Counted from the first letter of the stretch, positions 43,276 through 52,345 are shown. The stretch: 64,000 bases of DNA from Tetragenococcus halophilus subsp. halophilus DSM 20339 (GCF_003841405.1 NZ_PXYA01000002.1:682001-746000); one strand, 5' to 3'. Numbers and translations are program-made. Notes: generated by a model from the letters alone, not told the origin.

Positions 43276-44124
43276 ATGAATATTTTGTTTACAATGCAAT
43301 ATCATTTGAATAAATTGTCAAAAGCAGAAAGAAAATTAGCAGAATGGATCCTTGAGCAACCAGAAAAGGTCATTTATATGAGCGCTAAAGCTTTATCACA
43401 AGCTTCTAATACAAGCCCGGCGACCGTTGTACGATTATGTTATTCACTAGGTTTAGAAGGATTCACAGACCTGAAATTAAAACTTTCTGCGAATCAAACA
43501 ACTATCGAAGAAGATTTATATACAGATATTGTTCCCAATGAAGATGTTGGTACAATTAAACAAAAATTATTGTTAAAAATGACTGATGGTCTAGAAAAAA
43601 ATTGTGAGGATCTTGAAGTGAATCCGATCGAACAAGTAATTAATTTGCTCGAATCAACAGACGCTATATTTACTTATGGAATTGGTGCTTCGGGCATCGT
43701 GGCTGATGATTTTGCCCAGAAATTTTTACGGATTGGAAAAAAAGTGATTTATAGTAAAGACTATCATTTGCTTACAACAGTGATCGTAACCAATGAAGCC
43801 CCCAGCTGGGTTTTTCTAGTTTCTAATTCCGGGGAAAAGCAAGAAGTTATCAATTTAGCTTTACTAGCAAAAGACAAAGGGATTTCAGTAGTATGTATGA
43901 CAAGTAAAGCACATTCAACATTGGCCACGATTTCTGATGTATTGTTACATACAGCTGATGGTGGTGAAGCTCCTTTAAGAAGTTCGGCAACAAACTCTTT
44001 ACTGGTACAATTATATACTGTTGATGTGTTATTTTCTGCCTACGCAAGTAAGCACTATGATGAAATACTAGGGAAATTAGAACAGACAAAAACGATGGTA
44101 CAAATTATTGAACAAAATGATTAA
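43276..44124 (+). CDS. murR: RpiR-family regulator, probable MurR
   Basis: The protein has an N-terminal RpiR helix-turn-helix (about 1-75, with YMSAKALSQASNTSPATVVRL) and a C-terminal SIS sugar-phosphate domain (about 115-250, with YGIGASGIVADDF). Its family and place at the end of the MurNAc cluster point to MurR, which releases DNA on binding MurNAc-6-P. I choose the ATG at 43276, with GAGGGATAAAG upstream, over the TTG at 43261. The product is 282 residues. Its likely target is the paired operator at 37063-37121. Confidence 0.85.
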   Translation: MNILFTMQYHLNKLSKAERKLAEWILEQPEKVIYMSAKALSQASNTSPATVVRLCYSLGLEGFTDLKLKLSANQTTIEEDLYTDIVPNEDVGTIKQKLLLKMTDGLEKNCEDLEVNPIEQVINLLESTDAIFTYGIGASGIVADDFAQKFLRIGKKVIYSKDYHLLTTVIVTNEAPSWVFLVSNSGEKQEVINLALLAKDKGISVVCMTSKAHSTLATISDVLLHTADGGEAPLRSSATNSLLVQLYTVDVLFSAYASKHYDEILGKLEQTKTMVQIIEQND

Positions 44125-44127
44125 AAT

Positions 44128-44203
44128 GCAAGCTCATGTATTTTATTTTTTCATTGCTAATAAATAGCTGTTAAAAATAAGATACATGGCGCTTGCTTTT
44201 TGT
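44128..44203 (+). terminator. Terminator of murR
   Basis: GCAAGC with TCATGTAT on the left pairs with ATACATG and GCTTGC on the right (short internal bulge), followed by TTTTTGTT. The loop is long and AT-rich. Confidence 0.65.
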
Positions 44204-44289
44204 TATACTTATAAAAAAATACATATAGTCTCAGTTTAAAGCTTTGTTGAACTAAAAAACATGTATTAGGCTATATTAAGGAGAAATAA

Positions 44290-45246
44290 ATGAAGACACA
44301 AAAATTAGCGATTATTGGGGTGGGGCATGTAGGGTCTAGCGTGTTAGCAACTGCTTTACAAACAGAGCTCTTTGGAGAGATTGTTTTGCTTGATCCTAAA
44401 GATAAAGTTGCTTGGGGAGAAGGGTTAGATCAAATGCATGCTGCTGGTCTATTGTCTCGAAAAAACATTGCAGTTCATATAGGAGATTATACAGATTTAG
44501 CGGATGCAGATATTGTTATTGTTGCCGCTACCCATGTCTATCCAAACGGTGAAATTCCCGCAGATCGCCAAGAGTTACTTACTGAAAACCTCCCGATCAT
44601 TCATGAGATTATGACAAATATTGTACAAAATACGCAATCAGCGATGTTAATTTTTATTACAAATCCGGCTGATACAATCGTTTATATTGCAGCGACTTAT
44701 GACTATCCTAGAAATTTACTTTTAAGCACTGGAACTATGCTAGACTCTTCAAGGCTACGCCAGCTGCTTGGTCAGCGCTATCAGGTAGATCCTAAGTCTG
44801 TTTCGGGTTATATGATGGGTGAACACGGGTTTGCTGCTTTTCCTGTACTTAGCCATTTAACAATTGCTGGCATTTCTTATGATAAACTGAGTACTTATTT
44901 TCCTGAGGTAGCCTTACTTACAGCTGAAGAGATAAAAGAAAAGGTAGTGCAAGCGGCTTATGATGTTTTTGCTGCCAAAAACGGGGTGACCAACGTTGCT
45001 GTTGCACAAGCGGCAATTGATATTGCACGTTGTATTTTATTGGATGAAAAAAGTATTTTTCCTGTGAGTGTACCAATGACTGGACATGAATATCATTTTG
45101 CAAAGCCTTGTGCCTATAGCATTCCGTGTGTGTTGGGAAAAGAGGGTGTAGAAAAGAAATTACTTGTTTCCTTGAATTCTTGGGAAAAGGAAAAACTAGC
45201 AGAGTCAGTCGCTAGCATACGAAAATCAATTATACTAACAGAATAA
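44290..45246 (+). CDS. LDH-family 2-hydroxyacid dehydrogenase (L-HicDH-like)
   Basis: This 318-residue protein has the LDH/MDH fold: NAD motif IGVGHVGSS at 9-17, Arg155 (DSSRLRQ) and His179 (GEHG). It differs from the Ldh at 11497-12471 where specificity is set. The loop that carries Gln in LDH is longer and reads THVYPNGEIPADR, and GEHGDSE is replaced by GEHGFAAF. This fits reduction of larger 2-oxo acids, as in L-2-hydroxyisocaproate dehydrogenases, but that is inference. AAGGAG precedes the ATG. It appears monocistronic. Confidence 0.75.
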   Translation: MKTQKLAIIGVGHVGSSVLATALQTELFGEIVLLDPKDKVAWGEGLDQMHAAGLLSRKNIAVHIGDYTDLADADIVIVAATHVYPNGEIPADRQELLTENLPIIHEIMTNIVQNTQSAMLIFITNPADTIVYIAATYDYPRNLLLSTGTMLDSSRLRQLLGQRYQVDPKSVSGYMMGEHGFAAFPVLSHLTIAGISYDKLSTYFPEVALLTAEEIKEKVVQAAYDVFAAKNGVTNVAVAQAAIDIARCILLDEKSIFPVSVPMTGHEYHFAKPCAYSIPCVLGKEGVEKKLLVSLNSWEKEKLAESVASIRKSIILTE

Positions 45247-45274
45247 GAAGTTTATCTTTAAGTTAACTTTTATA

Positions 45275-45311
45275 AAAACAGCTTAGTCATTGATTAACCT
45301 TGACTAAGCTG
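45275..45311 (-). terminator. Terminator of the ppdK-ccpN-ppsR operon
   Basis: CAGCTTAGTCA and TGACTAAGCTG form a perfect 11-base stem. On the minus strand it is followed by TTTTTATA. It may also stop the converging dehydrogenase transcript weakly. Confidence 0.85.
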
Positions 45312-45330
45312 CCTATTTATAAAATTGTGT

Positions 45331-46146
45331 CTATCGATTAATTTGCAAACGAGTAATAAATTCGGCGATCTCTTCTATCGACATATCATCAATCTGTACT
45401 GTTTTTGCGTCTAATTGATTATAAATATTTTGCGCATAATCCATTTCTTCTTTAATATGTGTAACATCGGTATAAGACGTACTACCACCTAAGCCAAGTG
45501 AGTTTAAGCGCTTCTGACGTGTGCGTTGGATGATCTCAGGTGTTGCTACTAAGCCAATTAGCTTTTCTTTTGGAACATCAAAAATCTCTTTAGGTAAGGG
45601 GATTTCTGGTATTAAAGGCAGATTGGCTACTTTATATGATTTGTTAGCTAAATACATGCTTAAAGGTGTTTTTGACGTACGTGAAGGGCCTAAAATAATA
45701 TAGTCTGCTTTAAAAAAGCCTTTTGGATCTTGTCCATCATCATATTTCACAGCAAAGTCAATGGCCTCTATTTTTTCAAAATAATCAGGCGTTAATTTAT
45801 GCTGGGCGCGAGCTTCACCTTTAGGCACAAGACCTGTCTTACCTTGGATCAATTCCATCATAGGAGTCATGAAATCGACATAGCTTAAAGAAGTGCGTCT
45901 TACAAATTCTTGTGCGGTTTCATTAAAAGAATCTTTGACTAAAGTACTAACAACAATTGCGTGCTCCTGCAGAGCGTCTCCTAAGATTTTAATCAGTTCT
46001 TCTTTAGAGTCGATAAAAGCAAAACGTTGCGTTTCGATATTGGTTAATTCTGGAAATTGGGCAAGGACAGCGTTAGTGACTTTTTGGGCTGTATCTCCGA
46101 TGGAATCTGAGATAATAAATAATTTTAGTGAATGTTTGTTATTCAT
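45331..46146 (-). CDS. ppsR: PPDK regulatory protein (kinase/phosphotransferase)
   Basis: This DUF299 bifunctional enzyme inactivates pyruvate phosphate dikinase by ADP-dependent phosphorylation and reactivates it by phosphorolysis. The P-loop GPSRTSKTPLS near residue 152 is the family mark, and 271 residues is normal. It is the last gene of the operon with its target PpdK and overlaps the upstream CBS regulator gene by eight bases. Confidence 0.92.
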   Translation of the reverse strand: MNNKHSLKLFIISDSIGDTAQKVTNAVLAQFPELTNIETQRFAFIDSKEELIKILGDALQEHAIVVSTLVKDSFNETAQEFVRRTSLSYVDFMTPMMELIQGKTGLVPKGEARAQHKLTPDYFEKIEAIDFAVKYDDGQDPKGFFKADYIILGPSRTSKTPLSMYLANKSYKVANLPLIPEIPLPKEIFDVPKEKLIGLVATPEIIQRTRQKRLNSLGLGGSTSYTDVTHIKEEMDYAQNIYNQLDAKTVQIDDMSIEEIAEFITRLQINR

Positions 46147-46771
46147 TGTGTGCTTTCACCTTAATCCCTTCTTCGATAAAATGGTTCATGATACGTGTTT
46201 TGGTAATTTTACCAATGATTTTATCGTTTGTTCCTTTCTCAACAACAGGAAGCGAGTCAATTTGCTGTTGCATTAGCTTACTACCAGCAGACAAAATCGT
46301 CTTATCTGGTGTGATCGTGACAATATTTGGCATTCGGCTCATTACAACCGCTACTGGAATACTCTCTTCACTGTTTGTCAAAACACTGCGTAAAAGGTCT
46401 TTTCTTGAAAGAAGGCCGACCAATCGTTTACCTTCATTAACGACATACAAAGAACCTACGTCATACATAAATAAATCAGTAATCGCTTCTTTTAATGATG
46501 TGTCTTGCTTAATAAATACGGCTGGAATCATAATATCATCGACTTTTTTGGTATATAATTTTTCAAATAGTAATGGCTCAATTGTTTGTCCTGAATAAAT
46601 GTAACCGACTTTGGGACGGGCATCTAATACACCTGTCATCGTTAATAACGATAAATCATTACGTAATGTGGGCTTAGTGAGATTGAGCTTTGCAGCGATG
46701 TTATCTCCGGTGATTGGCTCATTCTCCTTAACAATGTCGATAATCAACTTTTGTCGAGCAGAAAATTCCAA
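46139..46771 (-). CDS. ccpN: CcpN-like repressor with HTH and two CBS domains
   Basis: The N-terminal 60 residues are a helix-turn-helix (FSARQKLIIDIVKENEPITG), followed by two CBS domains (about 75-130 and 140-200) that sense adenine nucleotides in this family. CcpN of Bacillus represses gluconeogenic genes. Its position between ppdK and ppsR shows that it controls this operon, and dyads in the ppdK promoter are likely sites. The length is 210 residues. It starts 34 bases after the ppdK stop, with a GGAGGTG site. Confidence 0.88.
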   Translation of the reverse strand: MEFSARQKLIIDIVKENEPITGDNIAAKLNLTKPTLRNDLSLLTMTGVLDARPKVGYIYSGQTIEPLLFEKLYTKKVDDIMIPAVFIKQDTSLKEAITDLFMYDVGSLYVVNEGKRLVGLLSRKDLLRSVLTNSEESIPVAVVMSRMPNIVTITPDKTILSAGSKLMQQQIDSLPVVEKGTNDKIIGKITKTRIMNHFIEEGIKVKAHNE

Positions 46772-46805
46772 GGCAACACCTCCCTTGTTTTTTTACCTAC
46801 TCTTA

Positions 46806-49436
46806 TCATAGCGTAACTTTAGCGAATCGGCAATCATTGAGCGTTGCTTGGGCGCAAGCTAAGCGAGCAGCAGGGATTCGATAAGCTGAACAGGAAACAT
46901 AATCTATGCCAATTTGTTGAAAAAAGGCGATTGATTGAGGATCTCCGCCAACTTCTCCGCATACACCGATCTTCATGTCAGATTTTGTTTGACGAGCTTT
47001 TGTTACGGCTGTTTGAATCAACTGGCCAACACCTGTTTGATCTAAGCTTTGGAAAGGATCTTCTGGTAAAATTCCTTTTTCTTTATATATAGACAAAAAT
47101 TTACCAATATCATCACGTGAGAAACCATAGGTCATTTGTGTGAGATCATTTGTACCAAAACTGAAAAAATCTGCTTCTTTAGCTAATTGATCGGCTGTCA
47201 TGCAAGCTCTAGGTAATTCAATCATCGTACCGATTTCAAAAGGAAAGGGTGTTACATCATATTTTTTAAATAAATCTTCAATCGTTTGCAGCAAAGATCG
47301 TTTCACTTCAATTAGTTCTTTTTCTTCTGCAATCAACGGAATCATTATTTCGGGTTTCACATTGTAACCATTTTGATTTAATTGAATAGCACTTGTAAAA
47401 ATTGCTTCAACCTGCATTTGATAAATTCTCGCTTCTGTAATACCTAAACGACAGCCACGATGACCTAACATAGGATTGGTTTCGTGTAGTTGGTTGATTT
47501 GTTTGTTTATTTTTGTTGGAGACTTATTAAGACTAGCAGCCAATTCGGCGATCGTTTGTTCATCTTTTGGTAAAAATTCGTGCATAGGTGGATCTAAAAG
47601 TCGGACGATCATAGGTTTTTCATTTGTTATTTCTAACATATGATAAAAATCATCTTGCTGAAAATGAAGTAATCGTTGTAGAGCTACTTCGAATTCCTGA
47701 TCATCTTCAGCTAAAATTAGACGACGCATCTCTAAAATTCGGTTTTCCCCAAAGAACATATGCTCCGTGCGTGCTAGACCTATTCCAGAGGCGCCAAAAT
47801 CGATCGCCGCTGTTAAGTCTTGTAATGTTTCAGCATTAGTACGTACTGACAAATCAGCTTGTTCATCTGCCCAACTTAATAAAAGTTGTAATTTTTGATT
47901 GCTTATAGGAGTAACGGTTTGAAGTTTACTTTGATAGATCCTACCTGTAGAACCATCTACAGAAATAATATCGCCTTCTGTCAATACTTGATTATCACAA
48001 GTAATCATTAGATTTTCTTCGTTTACAGTTAATGCTTCACATCCGGCTACACAGCAAGTGCCCATGCCACGAGCAACCACAGCAGCATGGGAAGTCATTC
48101 CGCCCCTGGAAGTAACGATTGCTTCACTTACAACCATTCCTTCAATATCTTCTGGAGAAGTTTCTTGACGTACTAAAACAACTTTTCTCCCTTTTTCATG
48201 AAATTCTTTAGCTTTTTCTGCTGTAAATACAATTTGACCGCTTGCAGCTCCTGGACTTGCGGGGAGTCCCTCAGCTAACAAGCTAGCTTCTTCTAGTGCT
48301 TTTGGATCGAATACAGGATGGATTAACTGTTCTACCATAGTAGGTGTCACTTGTAAAAGAGCTTCTTTTTTAGTTATGACCTTGTCTTCAACTAGTGCTA
48401 AGGCGATAGATAAAGCTGCCTGTGCAGTACGCTTCCCATTTCTTGTTTGCAGAATAAATAACTGTCCTTTGTCAATTGTAAATTCAATATTTTGCATATC
48501 TCTATAGCGTGATTCTAATATTTCTGCATAATGAATAAAATCTGTATAAGCATTTGGTTGTAACTTTTTTAGTTCACTTAGCGGTTGCGGTGTGCGTATT
48601 CCTGCAACGACATCTTCACCTTGAGCATTACGTAAAAATTCACCAAATAATTTCTTTTCACCAGTGGCCGGATTCCGAGTAAAAGCTACACCTGTCGCAC
48701 TTTCTTCCCCACTGTTACCAAAAACCATCGTTTGTATATTTACAGCGGTTCCTAGGTTAAACGGGATGTCGTGTAATTGCCGATAAACTTTTGCTCGTGG
48801 GTTTTCCCATGAGTGAAAAACCGCTTTGATTGCAATAAAGAGTTGTTCTATAGGATCTTGCGGGAATTCCTTTTGTTGAATATAGTAAAGGTCTTTATAA
48901 GCTTCTATTACTCTTTCTTGTTCTATGATGGAAAAATCTGTCGCATTCTTAGAAAATGACGCTTCATATTTTGCTAAGATTTTATCAAAACTTTCCTTAG
49001 CTATGCCATAGACTACATCTCCAAACATTTGTATGAGACGGCGATAACAATCATAAGCAAAGGAAGAATCCGTTAATTTGGCAAAAGCTTTTACTTTAAT
49101 ATCGTTTAAACCCAAATTAAGAATAGTATCCATCATTCCCGGCATAGAAAACTTCGCACCACTACGCACAGAGACTAACAGTATAGGTTCATTCGTTAAA
49201 AATGATTTTCCAGTTTCGTTTTCCAGCTGATGAATCGCTTCCAAAATATCTTTTTTCAAATTTTGTTCAAAATAATTTTCTTGCTTTAAAAATTGTACAC
49301 AGGCCGTGGTCGTAATGGTAAACCCCGCGGGAACAGGTAAACCTAAGCTGGTCATTTCTGCTAGATTTGCTCCTTTTCCTCCTAAAAGATCTTTCATGTC
49401 AGCATTACCTTCGTTAAAACGATAGATTTGTTTCAA
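46806..49436 (-). CDS. ppdK: Pyruvate, phosphate dikinase
   Basis: PpdK interconverts pyruvate, ATP and phosphate with PEP, AMP and pyrophosphate, giving PEP for gluconeogenesis or re-filling the PTS. The N-terminal ATP-grasp domain starts at GGKGANLAEMTSLGLPVP, the phospho-carrier His450 is in GGMTSHAAVVARG, and the C-terminal PEP domain has the catalytic Cys826 in GVCGEVGGDP. The length of 876 residues is full. The threonine next to the histidine (TSHAA) is the site modified by PpsR, encoded in the same operon. An AAAGGTG-type site lies upstream of the ATG. Confidence 0.96.
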   Translation of the reverse strand: MKQIYRFNEGNADMKDLLGGKGANLAEMTSLGLPVPAGFTITTTACVQFLKQENYFEQNLKKDILEAIHQLENETGKSFLTNEPILLVSVRSGAKFSMPGMMDTILNLGLNDIKVKAFAKLTDSSFAYDCYRRLIQMFGDVVYGIAKESFDKILAKYEASFSKNATDFSIIEQERVIEAYKDLYYIQQKEFPQDPIEQLFIAIKAVFHSWENPRAKVYRQLHDIPFNLGTAVNIQTMVFGNSGEESATGVAFTRNPATGEKKLFGEFLRNAQGEDVVAGIRTPQPLSELKKLQPNAYTDFIHYAEILESRYRDMQNIEFTIDKGQLFILQTRNGKRTAQAALSIALALVEDKVITKKEALLQVTPTMVEQLIHPVFDPKALEEASLLAEGLPASPGAASGQIVFTAEKAKEFHEKGRKVVLVRQETSPEDIEGMVVSEAIVTSRGGMTSHAAVVARGMGTCCVAGCEALTVNEENLMITCDNQVLTEGDIISVDGSTGRIYQSKLQTVTPISNQKLQLLLSWADEQADLSVRTNAETLQDLTAAIDFGASGIGLARTEHMFFGENRILEMRRLILAEDDQEFEVALQRLLHFQQDDFYHMLEITNEKPMIVRLLDPPMHEFLPKDEQTIAELAASLNKSPTKINKQINQLHETNPMLGHRGCRLGITEARIYQMQVEAIFTSAIQLNQNGYNVKPEIMIPLIAEEKELIEVKRSLLQTIEDLFKKYDVTPFPFEIGTMIELPRACMTADQLAKEADFFSFGTNDLTQMTYGFSRDDIGKFLSIYKEKGILPEDPFQSLDQTGVGQLIQTAVTKARQTKSDMKIGVCGEVGGDPQSIAFFQQIGIDYVSCSAYRIPAARLACAQATLNDCRFAKVTL

Positions 49437-49466
49437 TTAATACACACCTTTCTTTATTTATTACGT

Positions 49467-49513
49467 ATCATATGATATAAATAAAATATATATGACTCAT
49501 ATATATTTGTCAA
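49467..49513 (-). promoter_or_regulatory. ppdK promoter with two dyads
   Basis: On the minus strand, TTGACA (49513-49508) and TATATT (49490-49485) are spaced by 17 bases. The dyad ATATATGACTCATATAT (49488-49504) fills the spacer, and the palindrome ATCATATGAT (49467-49476) lies just downstream. Both are good candidates for CcpN binding. Confidence 0.65.
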
Positions 49514-49656
49514 TAAATAAAATAAAGCGTGTTAAATTTATTTATTATTTTATTAGAGTAAAAAGGCTTTTTAATTTAATTTTTTCGAGCTTTGTTTTAT
49601 TATAAATATGTAAGGTTGTTTTTTAACAACGAATAAAAATTAGGAGGAAAAAGCAT

Positions 49657-50133
49657 ATGGCAGATCAAAAAGGTACAAACGTTCCAACTAGTGAAGTAAA
49701 AGAAACAAACGGACAAGTTTCAGGGGAGTTAACATTTGAAGATAAAGTAATCCAAAAGATCATTGGTATTGCTTTGGAAAAAGTTGACGGTTTGTTACAA
49801 GTTGACGGTTTGTTACAAGTTGACGGTGGCTTTTTCTCAAATATGGCTGAGCGTATTTCAAATTCAGACAATGTAACAAACGGTATCGAGACTGAGGTCG
49901 GCAAAGAACAAGTTGCTGTAGATTTAGATGTTGTTGTTGAATATCGTAAAGACGCTCAAAAAATTTATGAACAAATTAAAAAAGTGGCTGCAGAACAAGT
50001 CAAAAAAATGACTCATCTAGATGTAGTTGAAGTAAATGTTCATATAGAAGATATCAAAACAAAAGAAGAAATTGAACAAGATAAAAAATCTGATGAAAAA
50101 CAATCGGATAACTCAGATGAATCAGATAACTAA
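49657..50133 (+). CDS. Asp23/Gls24 envelope stress protein, first copy
   Basis: This Asp23/Gls24-family protein of 158 residues is cytoplasmic and peripheral; in staphylococci Asp23 is held at the membrane by AmaP. The core runs from GELTFEDKVIQKIIGIAL to HLDVVEVNVHIEDIK, and an acidic Lys/Asp/Ser tail follows. Residues near 43-60 contain an 18-base in-frame duplication (VDGLLQ twice, then VDGG), absent from the second copy at 51024. AGGAGGAAA precedes the ATG. It starts the four-gene operon gls24-amaP-DUF2273-gls24. Confidence 0.92.
   Translation: MADQKGTNVPTSEVKETNGQVSGELTFEDKVIQKIIGIALEKVDGLLQVDGLLQVDGGFFSNMAERISNSDNVTNGIETEVGKEQVAVDLDVVVEYRKDAQKIYEQIKKVAAEQVKKMTHLDVVEVNVHIEDIKTKEEIEQDKKSDEKQSDNSDESDN
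49783..49818 (+). repeat. 18-base direct tandem repeat inside the gls24 gene
   Basis: GTTGACGGTTTGTTACAA occurs twice in a row (49783-49800 and 49801-49818) with no differences and is followed by a third partial GTTGACGGT. It adds six residues (VDGLLQ). Confidence 0.95.
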
Positions 50134-50234
50134 AATAAAGGTCGATTTATCACTGAATTCAACGAGCGTGTGTAGCTAGGAAGTTTTAGTATTCTTTTTG
50201 CTAAGTTCGTATCGTTGGTAGAGAGGGTGAAGCT

Positions 50235-50795
50235 ATGGGTAAGCTAGGTAAAAGCTTAATCAGCATCCTGTTGTTGCTTTTGGTTTTCATATCTTTTTTT
50301 GTGTTGATAGAAAATCAAGATGCTGTGCAACTACCGATACGTTTTATTTCAATGTATGACTATCCATGGATTGGTATGTATATGCAGCAAACGTTATTCT
50401 GGTTAAGTATCTTATTGTCTGTGTTAGCGATCTTGTTATTAATTATCACAATTTTTTATCCTAAAAAGAAAAATAATTTAATTTTAGAACAAGAACAAGG
50501 TTCATTAAAAATTCAAAGAAAGGCAGTAGAAAATTTCGTACTGCAAATTGTGAATAAAGAACCTTTTGTTGAAAACCCCAGCATAAAAGTGAAGATGTAT
50601 AAGAAAAAGATTCGGATCAAAGTTGCAGGTTATATGAGAAAAGCGATGGCGATTCCGGAAAAGCAAAATGAATTAGTGGATGAGATTCAAACAGAAGTAT
50701 CTTCACTGTTGGGAACAACCGAAAACATCAAGACAGATGTATATCTTGAAAATTATCGAAAACCTGAAGAAAAAAAAGAAGCGCGTGTAACATAA
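50235..50795 (+). CDS. amaP: Alkaline shock membrane anchor protein AmaP
   Basis: The 186-residue protein has two N-terminal membrane segments (about 7-27 and 49-72) and a cytoplasmic domain related to Asp23. It matches AmaP, which anchors Asp23/Gls24 proteins at the membrane. It lies between the two gls24-type genes with DUF2273 after it, the conserved operon order. GAGAGGGTGAAGCT precedes the ATG. Confidence 0.9.
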   Translation: MGKLGKSLISILLLLLVFISFFVLIENQDAVQLPIRFISMYDYPWIGMYMQQTLFWLSILLSVLAILLLIITIFYPKKKNNLILEQEQGSLKIQRKAVENFVLQIVNKEPFVENPSIKVKMYKKKIRIKVAGYMRKAMAIPEKQNELVDEIQTEVSSLLGTTENIKTDVYLENYRKPEEKKEARVT

Positions 50796-50808
50796 AGGAG
50801 GTTGCCAA

Positions 50809-51003
50809 ATGCAAGAATTTTTACAGCGGTATCGTGATGGAATCATTGGCGGTGGAATTGGATTGATTTTGGCAATTCTTCTGCTAACGATTGGTTTTGC
50901 AAAAACATTGTTAGTTATTGTGTGTACGATTATAGGAGCATTTATTGGCCTTTATCTGAACCAAATTGGTTTTTTTGATCGTTTCAAAGGGCCTAGAAGA
51001 TAG
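50809..51003 (+). CDS. DUF2273 small membrane protein
   Basis: A 64-residue protein with two membrane segments (about 13-31 and 32-50) and a basic end. DUF2273 proteins always accompany AmaP and Asp23 genes, but their role is unknown; a subunit of the membrane anchor is likely. AAAGGAGG precedes the ATG, 13 bases after amaP. Confidence 0.88.
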   Translation: MQEFLQRYRDGIIGGGIGLILAILLLTIGFAKTLLVIVCTIIGAFIGLYLNQIGFFDRFKGPRR

Positions 51004-51023
51004 AAGATTAGGGGGATGTCAAG

Positions 51024-51548
51024 ATGGAAAAACAAGAAAATAAAGTAAATATAAACGATATTTCTGGAGAGTTAACTTTTGCAGAAAAAGTCGTTAAAAA
51101 AATTATTGGTTACGCGATGGATAATATTGATGGTTTGTTAACAATTAATGGTGGTTTTTTCTCAAATATTGCTGAAAAACTAGTGAATACTAATGACGTT
51201 ACCACAGGAATCAATGCGGAAGTAGGGAAAAAACAAGTCGCTGTTGATATGGATGTGGTTGTTGAATACGGCAAAGACAGTCGTCATATTTATGAAGAAA
51301 TCAAACGTATAATTGCAAAAGACATTCGCGAAATGACTCATTTAGAAGTGGTTGAAGTTAATGTAAATGTTGTAGATATTAAAACCCAAGAACAATATGA
51401 AGAAGAAAGCGAAACTGTGCAAGATAAAGTAACAAGCGCTGGAAAAACGACTGGACATTATATTTCACAACAAACTAGTAAAGCCACTCAAAGTGTCAAT
51501 GAAAGTGTTGAAAACATTGAAGAAAATCGCGAACCTAGAGTGGAATAA
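51024..51548 (+). CDS. Asp23/Gls24 envelope stress protein, second copy
   Basis: A second Asp23/Gls24 protein of 174 residues, close to the first copy in its core (NIDGLLTINGGFFSNIAEKL), but with a different, longer polar tail rich in Thr, Ser and Glu. In enterococci Gls24 and its partner affect stress and bile tolerance. AGGGGGATG lies upstream. It is the last gene of the operon. Confidence 0.92.
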   Translation: MEKQENKVNINDISGELTFAEKVVKKIIGYAMDNIDGLLTINGGFFSNIAEKLVNTNDVTTGINAEVGKKQVAVDMDVVVEYGKDSRHIYEEIKRIIAKDIREMTHLEVVEVNVNVVDIKTQEQYEEESETVQDKVTSAGKTTGHYISQQTSKATQSVNESVENIEENREPRVE

Positions 51549-51557
51549 CAAAAAAGT

Positions 51558-51593
51558 AAAAGAGGCTGGGATTGTTCATCCCAGCCTCTTTTT
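51558..51593. terminator. Bidirectional terminator between gls24 and tetR
   Basis: AAGAGGCTGGG and CCCAGCCTCTT form a perfect stem with a nine-base loop, with T runs on both strands. Confidence 0.9.
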
Positions 51594-52167
51594 AAGGTTG
51601 CAATAATTCAGTGGGGGAAGTATCTCGAGCATAATTAATATAAGTTAAAAGCAGCTCTGGAGATTCTTCACCTCCTTTTTTCATCCATAGCAAAAGAATA
51701 GAAATTGTACTTGATAGTAAAATCTCTTCGGCATAATCATTTGGAATCTTTTCAATCATTAATTGATCTTTTTCATGAGCTATGTACTTTTTTACAGTGT
51801 TGGTTAATAATTTTTTAAAAGTAGAGACAAATTTAGGGTCCCCATTTTCCTCTACTAAAGCTTTAATAAAAGCTAAATCATCTTTTACATAATAGAGCGC
51901 ATTGAGAATCAATCTATCCGGAATTAAGGGATTTTCTTCTCCTTTTTCAACAGGCTGATCAAATATTTGCTGAATATTTGTTAAAATGTCTTCTTCTAGT
52001 TTTTCAATTAAATCATATTTATCTAGGTAATGGAGGTAAAAAGTTCCTCGATTAATTTGTGAATGACGAGTAATATCACTTACGGTAATTTCTTCTAATT
52101 TTTTTTTATTAAGCAGTTGGACCAGTGCTTGTTTAATTTTATTCTTTGTTTGTGTATTGCGTTGCAT
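51592..52167 (-). CDS. TetR/AcrR-family repressor
   Basis: The 191-residue protein has the N-terminal TetR helix-turn-helix (ISDITRHSQINRGTFYLHYLDKY near 20-45) and an all-helical ligand domain. It is divergent from the ABC exporter genes at 52346-56011, with a 178-base gap, so it most likely represses them. The ligand is unknown. GGAGATAGCT lies upstream of its ATG. Confidence 0.87.
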   Translation of the reverse strand: MQRNTQTKNKIKQALVQLLNKKKLEEITVSDITRHSQINRGTFYLHYLDKYDLIEKLEEDILTNIQQIFDQPVEKGEENPLIPDRLILNALYYVKDDLAFIKALVEENGDPKFVSTFKKLLTNTVKKYIAHEKDQLMIEKIPNDYAEEILLSSTISILLLWMKKGGEESPELLLTYINYARDTSPTELLQP

Positions 52168-52293
52168 AGCTATCTCCTTCTTTTGATTATAGTGTACAAT
52201 GGAAATGGAACTAAAATCAACATCATGTATAATTAATTACTTAAATCGACAAAAAAATACAAGTTGTTTATAGAAAATTTTCTGTAAGCATAC

Positions 52294-52330
52294 TATAATA
52301 CTATATGGAACTCAACAAGTTGTTCATATA
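52294..52330 (+). promoter_or_regulatory. ABC exporter -10 box and candidate TetR operator
   Basis: TATAAT at 52294-52299 is the likely -10 box; no good -35 is present. The following TATGGAACTCAACAAGTTGT and on to CATA forms an imperfect dyad (TATG-AAC and GTT-CATA) just ahead of the ribosome binding site AAGGAGGAG. The palindrome AGAAAATTTTCT (52272-52283) lies just upstream. Confidence 0.4.
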
Positions 52331-52345
52331 AGGAGGAGCTTTTAG

